A stretch of DNA of 64,000 nucleotides from the NCBI GenBank assembly GCA_902780495.1, contig CACZFM010000011.1:1-64000 (forward strand), written 5' to 3'. Positions 56,613 to 64,000 of the stretch are shown one piece after another. A program made the translations under genes and the position numbers. Within the stretch, counting starts at the first letter, position 1, and each line of letters starts with the position of its first letter. Origin of the DNA: an uncultured Bacteroidales bacterium. GTDB taxonomy: Bacteria; Bacteroidota; Bacteroidia; Bacteroidales; Paludibacteraceae. The notes under the pieces were generated by a model. The model did no database searches. It saw only the letters and a list, made by a program, of their open reading frames with translations, and was not told where the DNA came from.

Positions 56613-57416
56613 ATGCAGTTCTCCACACCTGTTGATATCCCTGTCGCACCTTGGTCGCTCGCTTACACCGACCGCCTGCTGATGCTTGGTTCCTGTTTCA
56701 CGGACTACATGGCAGGCATCATGCAGCGTTACTTCTTCAATGTCACGTCCAATCCTTTGGGCACACTTTATAATCCCGTCTCCATCGCCCGCCATATCCC
56801 TGACTTGATGAAGGACAACACTGTTGTTTTCATCACCTTTGGTACGGCGTGGGTGTATATTGACAAACACTTGGCAGTGGATAACGATTTGCAGGCGGTG
56901 GTGGATAATTGCCAAAAGCGGCCGGCTTCTGATTTTATCCGTCGCCGTCTCTCTATGGATGAGATTGTTGCGCTGTGGCAGCCGCTTCTCCGTGCGTACC
57001 CTGACCGGCGCTTTGTCTTCACCGTATCGCCCATCCGCCACCTCAAGGACGGACTTCATGAGAATCAACTCTCTAAGTCCACCCTGCTCTTGGCAGTGGA
57101 GCAGCTCACAGCTTCCGAACACAATGTCATCTATTTCCCTTCCTATGAGATTATGATGGACGAACTGCGGGACTACCGTTTCTATGCCGCCGACATGATG
57201 CACCCTTCGGATACGGCGATAGAGTATATCTGGGAGCGTTTCGCACACACTTTTATCTCATTCCCTTCCGTGCAGAAAGAGATGCAGGTACTTCACCAAT
57301 TGTGGCTTGACCTGCACCACCGCCCTTTGCATCCCGATACCGAAGAAACCCGCACCTTTCAGGCGCAGTTGCGGCTGCGGCAGGATAACTTGCGCCGTCA
57401 ATATCCTTGGATTTAA
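56613..57416 (+). CDS. GSCFA-domain protein
   Basis: 267 aa. The defining motif is GSCFTDYMAG (near residue 27), followed by FNPLGTLYNP-like SNPLGTLYNPVSI, FGTAWVY, SPIRHLKDG and DMMHPSDTAIEYIW, which fit an SGNH-hydrolase fold; the last carries the Asp/His pair. Probably an esterase of unknown substrate. Starts 18 nt after the permease. Confidence 0.92.
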   Translation: MQFSTPVDIPVAPWSLAYTDRLLMLGSCFTDYMAGIMQRYFFNVTSNPLGTLYNPVSIARHIPDLMKDNTVVFITFGTAWVYIDKHLAVDNDLQAVVDNCQKRPASDFIRRRLSMDEIVALWQPLLRAYPDRRFVFTVSPIRHLKDGLHENQLSKSTLLLAVEQLTASEHNVIYFPSYEIMMDELRDYRFYAADMMHPSDTAIEYIWERFAHTFISFPSVQKEMQVLHQLWLDLHHRPLHPDTEETRTFQAQLRLRQDNLRRQYPWI

Positions 57417-57418
57417 CT

Positions 57419-58102
57419 ATGCAGATACTCTACGAAGACAATCATATTATAGCGGTTAACAAGACCTGTAACGAAATTGTACAGGGCGACAAGACTGGCG
57501 ATACTCCTCTCTCTGAGATGGTGAAGGCCTATATCAAGGAGAAGTATAGCAAGCCTGGAGAAGTCTTTCTGGGTGTCACGCATCGCCTTGACCGTCCCAC
57601 CAGCGGAGTAGTCCTTTTTGCACGCACTTCCAAAGCCCTCACCCGCCTGAATGAGATGTTCAAGTCACATACCCTGATTCGCAAGACCTACTGGGCGGTT
57701 GTGCAGGGAATGCCGCACGAACCGCAGGCGCGTCTGGTTAATTATCTGAAGAAGAACGAGGCACAGAACAAGGCGTATATTGTCCCCGCCGGAAAGGCGA
57801 AAGGCGATAAGGAAGCGAAAGAAGCGGTCTTGTCCTACCGCGTATTGACGTGCGGGGAACATTATTCCTTGTTGGAGATACAGTTAGAGACAGGCCGGCA
57901 TCATCAGATCCGTTGCCAGTTGGCGGCGATAGGTTGCCCTGTCAAAGGCGACCTGAAGTATGGTGCCCGCCGTAGCAATCCCGATGGAGGTATCTGCCTT
58001 CATGCTCGCGCTATCGAATTCGAACACCCTGTCTCCCATCAGCACATCAGCATCACCGCCCCCGTCCCCGACACCCCCATCTGGCAAACTCTCTTGTCCT
58101 GA
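57419..58102 (+). CDS. RluA-family RNA pseudouridine synthase
   Basis: 227 aa from ATG 57419, 2 nt after the GSCFA stop. The catalytic motif is HRLDRPTSG (55-63, Asp58); further blocks are RKTYWAVVQG and TGRHHQIRCQLAAIG. There is no S4 domain. The rRNA or tRNA target cannot be told from sequence. Confidence 0.94.
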   Translation: MQILYEDNHIIAVNKTCNEIVQGDKTGDTPLSEMVKAYIKEKYSKPGEVFLGVTHRLDRPTSGVVLFARTSKALTRLNEMFKSHTLIRKTYWAVVQGMPHEPQARLVNYLKKNEAQNKAYIVPAGKAKGDKEAKEAVLSYRVLTCGEHYSLLEIQLETGRHHQIRCQLAAIGCPVKGDLKYGARRSNPDGGICLHARAIEFEHPVSHQHISITAPVPDTPIWQTLLS

Positions 58103-58274
58103 CCCGGAATATCCTAGTGGGTTAGCATTAGTCCCTCCCGCCCCTTTCTGGTCTGTCTGGGTAAATCCTATTCTATCATAGTTCATCCTATTCTCAAATC
58201 TCTCAAAAAATCCTTCCATTTCCGCGCATTTTTTTATAAAAATCACCTTTTTATTGATTTTTTTGGCAAAAATA
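58103..58274. other. Intergenic region holding the left copy of a 16-nt direct repeat
   Basis: AT-rich, with TCCTATTCTATCATAGTTCA and repeated TCCTATTC segments. It holds the repeat copy at 58119-58134. No gene was seen. Confidence 0.5.
58119..58134. repeat. Direct repeat GGGTTAGCATTAGTCC, left copy
   Basis: Sixteen bases identical to 59562-59577. The two copies enclose the 58275 promoter, the candidate RNA and the MNT/HEPN genes (1427 nt between copies). This may mark the ends of an inserted cassette. Confidence 0.8.
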
Positions 58275-58306
58275 TTTGCAGGAATGAAAAAAATATAGTA
58301 CTTTTG
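58275..58306 (+). promoter_or_regulatory. Promoter of a short transcript with no clear gene
   Basis: TTTG 58275-58278, 20 nt, TACTTTTG 58299-58306. It is a full consensus match, yet no ordinary gene follows before the next promoter at 58649. Confidence 0.8.
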
Positions 58307-58312
58307 CAGTCG

Positions 58313-58545
58313 AAAAGTGAAAATGTCTTTATTTGTAAAGGGCAGTGAAACCGATGTACTCCATATCTCAGATGGCGGCAGCATGGCTGAATAAGTCGTG
58401 CGAATGCCTCACGGGGGGGGGCATAACAGCTCTTCGCAGATAGCCCCTTCGCCTGCGGCTTGTCCGCATAAGGTCTCTTCACTCTCCGCACACCTTATAT
58501 ATTATAGGTATATATAGAATTGGTGATACCCAAAAGGTATCGCCC
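58313..58545 (+). ncRNA. Candidate small RNA or leader with a G9 tract
   Basis: About 230 nt from the predicted start to a stem-loop, GGTGATACC-CAAAA-GGTATCGCC (58522-58544), that could end it. It contains a 23-codon frame (58323-58394, MSLFVKGSETDVLHISDGGS, then MAE), a run of nine G (58413-58421) and a small hairpin, TGCGG-CTTGT-CCGCA. No known RNA family is recognised. A decayed gene is an equal possibility. Confidence 0.4.
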
Positions 58546-58648
58546 TTTCGCCGTGTGCACTAACGATCTATGAAAATATTGATATTACCGTTAAAAAGGT
58601 GAGATTGCAGAAAAAATTCGGCAAAATCGCACAAAATGCTGCAAAATA

Positions 58649-58680
58649 TTTGGCGAAGTCGAAAAAAAGAAGTACTTTTG
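58649..58680 (+). promoter_or_regulatory. Promoter of the MNT/HEPN pair
   Basis: TTTG 58649-58652, 20 nt, TACTTTTG 58673-58680, 23 nt before the ATG at 58704. Confidence 0.85.
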
Positions 58681-58703
58681 CACCGTCAAACGAAAAAACA
58701 AAC

Positions 58704-59015
58704 ATGAAACGGCCTGCGATTGTTCATAGTGTACAGACGCGTTTGCATCAGGTTCTGCCCGATGCAGAGGTGTTGTTGTATGGCAGTGAGGCGCGTGGAG
58801 ATGCCCGGCCGGACAGCGATATCGATTTGCTGGTCTTGTTGGATAAGGAGCATGTCTCTTTTGCTGATAGGATGGCGGTCATTGATAGTCTGGAGGACAT
58901 CAGTCTGCGGACGAATACGGAGATTTCTCCGGTCATTCACACCAAGCGTTATTGGGAGTCTCGTCCGATGGATATGTTCAAGTATAATGTTCAGCATGAA
59001 GGGATTCGGTTATGA
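58704..59015 (+). CDS. Minimal nucleotidyltransferase (MNT) antitoxin-type protein
   Basis: 103 aa from ATG 58704; a longer frame to 58599 passes through the promoter. The nucleotidyltransferase signature is GSEARGDARPDSDIDLLVLL, with the paired Asp residues of GSx10DxD. In MNT/HEPN modules the MNT protein AMPylates and silences the HEPN ribonuclease. Overlaps the HEPN gene by 4 nt. Confidence 0.9.
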   Translation: MKRPAIVHSVQTRLHQVLPDAEVLLYGSEARGDARPDSDIDLLVLLDKEHVSFADRMAVIDSLEDISLRTNTEISPVIHTKRYWESRPMDMFKYNVQHEGIRL

Positions 59016-59416
59016 TGGTAACGCTTGATTCGGAAACGCGCCGTTCTATAGTGGCGTATCGTTGTGAGGCGGCACATGCAGCGTTGGATGATGCGCAGTA
59101 TTTGTTTCGTGGTAATCGGTTGAATGCGGCGGCCAATCGCCTGTATTACGCGTGTTACTATGCGGTGGAGGCGTTGCTGATTAGTAGTGGCATTCAGGCT
59201 TCTACCCATCAGGGGGTGAAATCTATGTTTGGCGCGCATTTTGTGGTATCAGGAAAGATTGATGTGCGGTGGAGCAAGTATTTTTCTGCTGTGTTGGGGT
59301 TGCGTAAAACTGCCGATTATGATTTCTTTGTGAAGTATGAGGCGGAGGATGTAGAGCCGTTGCTTAATCAGGCAGAGGAGTTTATTGCCACGATTGAGAA
59401 GCTGATTCAGGTTTGA
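59012..59416 (+). CDS. HEPN-domain toxin-type protein
   Basis: 134 aa, starting at ATG 59012 (ATGATG, so 59015 is equally possible). Four-helix HEPN fold with NRLYYACYYAVEALLISSG, SMFGAHFVVSG and RKTADYDFF as in MNT-linked HEPN proteins. The usual RNase motif RX4-6H is not clearly present at the YYACYYAVE helix (Tyr where relatives often have His), so RNase activity is uncertain. Confidence 0.85.
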   Translation: MMVTLDSETRRSIVAYRCEAAHAALDDAQYLFRGNRLNAAANRLYYACYYAVEALLISSGIQASTHQGVKSMFGAHFVVSGKIDVRWSKYFSAVLGLRKTADYDFFVKYEAEDVEPLLNQAEEFIATIEKLIQV

Positions 59417-59437
59417 TGTAATTACATCCTTTATTAT

Positions 59438-59474
59438 AAAAGCGGTAATATCAATGCGGTATTGCCGCTTTTTT
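59438..59474 (+). terminator. Rho-independent terminator after the MNT/HEPN pair
   Basis: AAAGCGGTAATA and TATTGCCGCTTT pair over 12 bp with one wobble, a 9-nt loop, and a T-run after the stem. It is the most canonical terminator in the window and ends the cassette 22 nt after the HEPN stop. Confidence 0.9.
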
Positions 59475-59561
59475 CGTGCAAGTAACATGCCGAAAAATGA
59501 TACCGAGAGAGGACCGTGAAGCGATTGAGCCGCACCATAGGGATAGCATACCCTTACCGAA

Positions 59562-59577
59562 GGGTTAGCATTAGTCC
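59562..59577. repeat. Direct repeat GGGTTAGCATTAGTCC, right copy
   Basis: Identical to 58119-58134. It is followed by three short ATCTTAGTC/TAGTCTCC repeats. The 59475-59688 stretch has no recognised gene and no TAnnTTTG promoter for the large gene that follows. Confidence 0.8.
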
Positions 59578-59688
59578 ATCTTAGTCTATCTTAGTCTCCT
59601 GGGTCATCATAGACCACTATAACACTACAACATCTAAAAACAGCAACCAAACAAACTAAAATAAAGTTTAACTTAAATTCAAATCATT

Positions 59689-62600
59689 ATGAAACAAAAA
59701 TTATTCTCCTTCTTCTTTGCGTTAGCATTGCTGCTTCCGGCAAATCTTTTTGCAACAGCATTTAACATGACTTGGAATCAGATTTACGGAATTTCAAACT
59801 TCGGTACAGATGGAACACGGTATTTGGATTCCTACACTTTTATGAATGGCAATAATGTTGTCCGCTTGTATATTTGGAACAGGCGTGCACAGGGAGCCAG
59901 ATATTATACGACGACCCAGTCTGATGGCGTTTCGGGCAATTTTATTATGCCGGATAAAGGTAATTATTCTACGGCCAATTCTCTTGGTTCATCTGATATC
60001 TTTACCGGCTATCAGGCTCTTGTTAATAGTACAGACAGAACGACATTCGTTTCTACAGGCGGAGGAGCTAGTGGAAACTATTTCTTGAAACGCGGTTTAA
60101 ATTCTTCGGTTATATCCATAGCAGAAGGTGCGGATGGTCCTTATATCAGGATAACGGGTAATAATAGATTTACGACAACTGGATCTAACAGTTATAGCCA
60201 TACGGTAACTATTGGTTCTGCCGCCACATATCGCACAGTAACCGTAAACAGAAATGATAATTCTATGGGTTCGGTGTCGTATGTAATGAAGAGCGGTTAT
60301 GTATATACGAATAATATCACCAACTGGAAGAATGGTTCTACTTGGACTTTAACAGCCACTCCTAACACTGGCTATCACTTTGTATGTTGGAAGAAAGGCA
60401 ACACACAAATATCAACTAACGAGACAACCGATGTAATCATAGACGGCAATGCCACCTACACCGCTTATTTTGAACAGGATGCATCAACCAAGTACACAAT
60501 CACAACAAATGTCAATACCGCAGGATGGGGAACAGTAACCCCCGGCGGAGAGAAGTCCGAGAACTCGAATTTCACCATTACCGCAACTCCGGCTTCATTA
60601 GCTTACGGCTTTGTTAAATGGCAAAAGAACGGTGCGGACTTTTCCGGCAACACTGTCAATCCGATTACGGTGCCTGTCACAGCCGATGCCACTTATACTG
60701 CCGTCTTCGAGCATCTGCCGCAGGGCGTTATCACTGTTGTTTCCAACTATGGTACAGTTACGGGGGCAGGTTCATACGAGCGAGGAACACAAGTGACATT
60801 AACAGTTACCCCTAACAGTGGATATACTTTTGCACAATGGAGTGATAATAATACGGATAATCCACGTTACATAACCGTCACAGGCGATGCCACCTATACC
60901 GCCCAATACTATGATTTGAACCAGCCGCTGCTTGCCTCTTTCTCGTGGGATGACGATAATATCGGTGTTGAGTCCTATGGTGACGGAGATAACCTGTGTA
61001 ACTCGTTCTACAGTCCTGCCGGCAAGCCGTTCAAACTGCTATATGCTAAATCCAACAGCCGCAATTCTAAAAACTATCTCCAATTGAGCATACAAAGCTC
61101 GCAATCTCAAATGTGGGGCGAGGTTTCTTGGGCTAAAACAGGAAGTTATCCTGTACTGAGTTCAGGACTGACAACAGGAAGTTGTGGTTATAGCACCTAT
61201 TGGTACTGGACTCTCAGCCAGACGAATGTCTGTGTCGCATACGGCTATGACAGTTACGATTTGGGATTGAACATACTTGGTTCATATCTCTGCGACAAGA
61301 GCGGCAATGCGGACGACACATCCGACCAGTCAAACTATATATCTGTCACTGAAGGAATGACGTGCGTCATCGAAGAGGGTGCGGGCGGCAATCCGTATAT
61401 CCGGCTGGTTCGTAACTCCGACCAGCAATGTATGGTTTCTGTCGGTGAAGCGAAGCCCAAATACAACGTCAGCATTACCGCTCCGGAGAATGGTACAATT
61501 ACTGTTTCTTATAACGATGGCAGTGCGCAGTCGTTCACTTCGGGTAGCCGTAGTATTGAGGAAGGAACAGAACTGACTGTCACCACCACTCCCGCTGCTG
61601 ACTATCATTTCGGTGCTTGGACGGGCAACGGCGCGGCTTCTGTAACCGTGGACGGCGCAAAGACCATCGGTGCTACCTTCGCGCAGAACGACTACTTCCT
61701 CAACGCCACCTACGGCACAGGCGGAGCAAGCGTGACGCGCGGCGACGATGGCAACAGCAGCACCGTGAAACCTGCGGGCAACACCGTCACCCTTTCTGCC
61801 ACAGCGGAAAACGGCTATGAGTTCCTCGCTTGGGCAGGTGATGATGCGGAAAAGATAAGCAACAACGTGTTCACGTTCCCGACCAACGGCACGCACAATA
61901 CTACATACAACGTGCAAGCTACGTTCCAGGCTATCACCTACAACATCTCATACGAAGGTCTTGAAGGTGCAACCAACACCAACAACCCGACATCGTACAC
62001 CATTGAGACAGCAACCATCACTCTCGCCAATCCTGGTACACGCACTGGATACACTTTCGCCAACTGGACGGATGATGACAACAGTGCTGCAGTAGTTACC
62101 GGCATAGCAAAGGGCTCTACAGGTGATAGGAACTTTACTGCCACTTGGACTGCAAATTCTTACGACATCACCTATAAAGACAAGGATAATGCCGATTATA
62201 GTGGTTCCAACCTGGCATCCCTGCCTGCTACACATACCTACAACACCCCGACAAACCTTGTTGCCGGTGTGAAGAGTGGTTACAACTTCCTCGGCTGGTA
62301 TGACAATGCTGCTTGCGATGGCGATGCAATAGAGACCATCGGCGCAACCGCCAAGACTGCAAACTTCACACTCTATGCAAAGTGGGAACTGGCCGCCACG
62401 TACTCGTCTGTTACCTTTACTGCAGGAGAGCATGGCTCTGTAAGCGGTGCTATCGGTGGTGTTGCTATCAACAGCGGCGATAATCAGGTAGATGGCAGCA
62501 CCATCACGCTGACTGCCACCCCAGACAACTTCTACAGCTTTGTAGAGTGGCGGAACGCATCGAACCAACAAGTTAGCACCTCTGCCGTATATGAGTTCAC

Positions 62601-63405
62601 ACTTTCCGAAGCCGTTAGCCTCACAGCAATATTTGAGCAGCAGGAGATTATCGAACTGACAGATGGCTTCGAGGACGGATCTCAATGGCAAATAGACTAC
62701 GCGAATCTCCTCACCTTACTTCGTGAGAATGGCACAAATGGTCAATCAGAACCAAGAGACGTACGTATTATTCGTACCTTCAAGGCCGGTCGCTGGTCCA
62801 CCTTCTCGCTGCCGTTCAACTACAGCTTCCAGAATCCTGACAATAATACCTTCCGCGACCAGGTTTACTATCTGATTAGCGCGGAGTACAAGGAGGGTGG
62901 CTATCTGACCTTGAACTGCATGCCGAACACCTATCGTATTGAGGCGAACAAACCGTATATCCTCATTCCGGATGCAGATATTGTAAATCCTGTATTTGAG
63001 AATGTGAAGCTGACGGAGATTGTAGATAACTCATATTCGGCATCGGATAAAAATGGTTCCGGCAGTGTGATATTCCGCAACACACAGTACAGACAGATTA
63101 TATACAATGAGGAATCGAGTATCAACAAACGTACGATTTACTTGAGCAACAACCGTCTGTATTATCCTGGAACTACGGATATGTATATGAACGCCTTCCG
63201 CGGCTACTTCTATATGGATTATGAGAACATCTTCCATAGTCCTGCCCGCATCCGCTTGATGAATGATATGGGTGAGCAGATAGAGACCTTGCCGGAAGGA
63301 GAGGAAGAAACCTCTGCAGAGGTGAAGAAGTATATCGAGAACGGCATCCTTGTCATCGAGCGTGGCGGCGTGAAGTATGACGCACAAGGTCACAAACTGA
63401 ACTGA
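59689..63405 (+). CDS. Giant secreted protein with InlB-type repeats (1238 aa)
   Basis: Signal peptide 1-22 (MKQKLFSFFFALALLLPANL, then FA). From about 180 to 990 it carries many bacterial or Flg_new/InlB B-type repeats (GYHFVCWKKG, SGYTFAQWSDNNTDN, GYTFANWTDDDNSAA, SGYNFLGWYDNAACDG). A C-terminal beta module follows (about 1010-1190; GRWSTFSLPFNY, NKPYILIPDADI, MNAFRGYFYMDY), and it ends ENGILVIERGGVKYDAQGH. It is the most divergent version of the shared end module. Probably a cell-surface adhesin; ligand unknown. A promoter was not found. Confidence 0.75.
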   Translation: MKQKLFSFFFALALLLPANLFATAFNMTWNQIYGISNFGTDGTRYLDSYTFMNGNNVVRLYIWNRRAQGARYYTTTQSDGVSGNFIMPDKGNYSTANSLGSSDIFTGYQALVNSTDRTTFVSTGGGASGNYFLKRGLNSSVISIAEGADGPYIRITGNNRFTTTGSNSYSHTVTIGSAATYRTVTVNRNDNSMGSVSYVMKSGYVYTNNITNWKNGSTWTLTATPNTGYHFVCWKKGNTQISTNETTDVIIDGNATYTAYFEQDASTKYTITTNVNTAGWGTVTPGGEKSENSNFTITATPASLAYGFVKWQKNGADFSGNTVNPITVPVTADATYTAVFEHLPQGVITVVSNYGTVTGAGSYERGTQVTLTVTPNSGYTFAQWSDNNTDNPRYITVTGDATYTAQYYDLNQPLLASFSWDDDNIGVESYGDGDNLCNSFYSPAGKPFKLLYAKSNSRNSKNYLQLSIQSSQSQMWGEVSWAKTGSYPVLSSGLTTGSCGYSTYWYWTLSQTNVCVAYGYDSYDLGLNILGSYLCDKSGNADDTSDQSNYISVTEGMTCVIEEGAGGNPYIRLVRNSDQQCMVSVGEAKPKYNVSITAPENGTITVSYNDGSAQSFTSGSRSIEEGTELTVTTTPAADYHFGAWTGNGAASVTVDGAKTIGATFAQNDYFLNATYGTGGASVTRGDDGNSSTVKPAGNTVTLSATAENGYEFLAWAGDDAEKISNNVFTFPTNGTHNTTYNVQATFQAITYNISYEGLEGATNTNNPTSYTIETATITLANPGTRTGYTFANWTDDDNSAAVVTGIAKGSTGDRNFTATWTANSYDITYKDKDNADYSGSNLASLPATHTYNTPTNLVAGVKSGYNFLGWYDNAACDGDAIETIGATAKTANFTLYAKWELAATYSSVTFTAGEHGSVSGAIGGVAINSGDNQVDGSTITLTATPDNFYSFVEWRNASNQQVSTSAVYEFTLSEAVSLTAIFEQQEIIELTDGFEDGSQWQIDYANLLTLLRENGTNGQSEPRDVRIIRTFKAGRWSTFSLPFNYSFQNPDNNTFRDQVYYLISAEYKEGGYLTLNCMPNTYRIEANKPYILIPDADIVNPVFENVKLTEIVDNSYSASDKNGSGSVIFRNTQYRQIIYNEESSINKRTIYLSNNRLYYPGTTDMYMNAFRGYFYMDYENIFHSPARIRLMNDMGEQIETLPEGEEETSAEVKKYIENGILVIERGGVKYDAQGHKLN

Positions 63406-63497
63406 TAATAGTAGGGGAAACCCGTCAAGGCATCCTGTCTTTTTCGGGTTCTCCCTGAAATATAGAGATAAACAACTTGAAAAACTATAACAAACCA

Positions 63498-63671
63498 ATG
63501 GAAAAGAAAATGTATAACCGGCCCGCAACAGCCGTAACAACGGTAGAGGCTATCACGGCCATTGTATGTGCTACTCAGTCTACTGGTGGTAATGACCCCA
63601 TTGTTCCGGGTCCTTCCACTACTCCTCCGGAAGGCGGAGGTGATGCTCCTGCCCGTTACCCTCAATTCTAA
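63498..63671 (+). CDS. Small MKKxYxxP companion protein, copy 4 (57 aa)
   Basis: Starts at ATG 63498 (MEKKMYNRPATAVTTVEAIT). A TTG at 63477 would add MKNYNKP, which is itself a second copy of the start motif. A hydrophobic segment AITAIVCATQSTGG is followed by a Pro/Gly-rich part (PIVPGPSTTPPEGGG) and DAPARYPQF; DAPAR recurs in copy 2. It lies 92 nt after the giant gene and 9 nt before the receiver-like gene, so the three are probably one transcript. Confidence 0.75.
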   Translation: MEKKMYNRPATAVTTVEAITAIVCATQSTGGNDPIVPGPSTTPPEGGGDAPARYPQF

Positions 63672-63680
63672 TATTGCCCG

Positions 63681-64000
63681 ATGGACTTGCAATTGACTAT
63701 TCTGCTATGTGAGCCGGATAGGATGCGCGGCAGCCTGATGTCTGATTATTTGCGGGTCAGCGGTTATGAAGTAGAGACAGCGGCTTCGATGAGCGAAGCC
63801 CTGTCTTGCTTTGACCATCGCCGCATTGACCTCTGCCTTTCCGCATTGCGGCAGCGCCAGGCGATTATTCCCATCATCGTCTATGCCGACAATGCGACGA
63901 AGGCGGAAGTACTTGCCGCTTATGCCGCGGGCGCAGATGACTGCGAGTGGCAGTCGATGGGAATGGATGTGCTGGTGTGCAAAATCAAGGCGTTGTTCCG
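63681..64000 (+). CDS. Response-regulator receiver-like protein, degenerate, cut by window end
   Basis: ATG 63681, 106 codons to the window edge. The receiver fold is recognisable: ILLCEPDRMRGSLMSDYLRV (normally ILLCEDD), GYEVETAASMSEAL, RRIDLCLSALRQ, IIPIIVYADNATKAEVLAAY, AAGADD, and a final helix VLVCKIKALF as in RprY-like regulators. The phosphoacceptor strand (normally DLCVLDVMMP) has lost its Asp and loop, and the TKPF-type Lys site reads EWQSMG. It is therefore probably a phosphorylation-independent receiver. An output domain would lie outside the window. Confidence 0.7.
   Translation, partial: MDLQLTILLCEPDRMRGSLMSDYLRVSGYEVETAASMSEALSCFDHRRIDLCLSALRQRQAIIPIIVYADNATKAEVLAAYAAGADDCEWQSMGMDVLVCKIKALF

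Noticed and set aside
6406..63671. Companion peptides as classical double-glycine bacteriocin precursors
   Set aside because: GG occurs in copies 1, 3 and 4 but the leader hydrophobic positions do not fit, copy 2 lacks GG, and no C39 peptidase-transporter is in the window.

Overview
The window is chromosomal DNA of a member of the order Bacteroidales, possibly Paludibacteraceae or a related gut lineage (family-level placement is a guess). The evidence is direct. Thirteen promoters have the Bacteroidota form TTTG/TTG, exactly 20 nt, TAnnTTTG. A complete bat (aerotolerance) operon is present. The house-keeping proteins (LepB, WbqC, RsmI, FKBP lipoprotein, TamB, YitT, GSCFA) are Bacteroidota types. 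Large secreted proteins end in short C-terminal tails resembling sorting signals of the type IX secretion system. No rRNA, tRNA, prophage, transposase or CRISPR array was seen.

Layout. 1-6650: a promoter and a cobalamin-type riboswitch lead an operon of a DUF4465/fibronectin-III surface protein, a 1349-aa secreted protein and a 51-aa peptide. 6652-12470 (minus strand): tamB then the yifB/comM-like ATPase. 12540-25386 (plus): a tightly packed house-keeping run, dapB-lepB-wbqC-ilvE-POT transporter-coiled-coil protein-rsmI-flippase-ribE-two FKBPs-flippase-truA. 25381-29049: toxin-antitoxin-like cassettes (antitoxin-like/zeta-like, DUF4143 ATPase, ORF6N), with arrays of an 8-nt repeat after several of the genes. 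29137-34965: an 1860-aa secreted protein and a 52-aa peptide. 35099-35725: a frameshifted DUF4160 gene, DUF2442 and another 8-nt array. 35704-37818: divergent acyltransferase and YitT genes. 37840-46046: moxR-DUF58-batX-batA-batB-batC-batD-batE. 46261-46381: eleven tandem copies of an 11-nt unit. 46564-50458: two secreted proteins and a 46-aa peptide. 50577-58102: ffh, a hypothetical gene, prfA, rsmE, PAP2, a LolE-like permease, GSCFA and rluA. 58119-59577: an MNT/HEPN cassette between two copies of a 16-nt direct repeat. 59689-64000: a 1238-aa secreted protein, a 57-aa peptide and a degenerate response-regulator receiver cut by the window end.

The most interesting pattern is the repeated pairing of a large exported protein with a tiny MKKxYxxP protein encoded directly downstream. 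It occurs four times here with four different large partners. One pair sits under a B12 riboswitch, one peptide has its own promoter inside an inverted repeat, and one is followed by a receiver-like gene lacking the phosphorylation residues. Together these look like an undescribed surface-protein/companion-peptide system. What the peptides do cannot be read from sequence alone.
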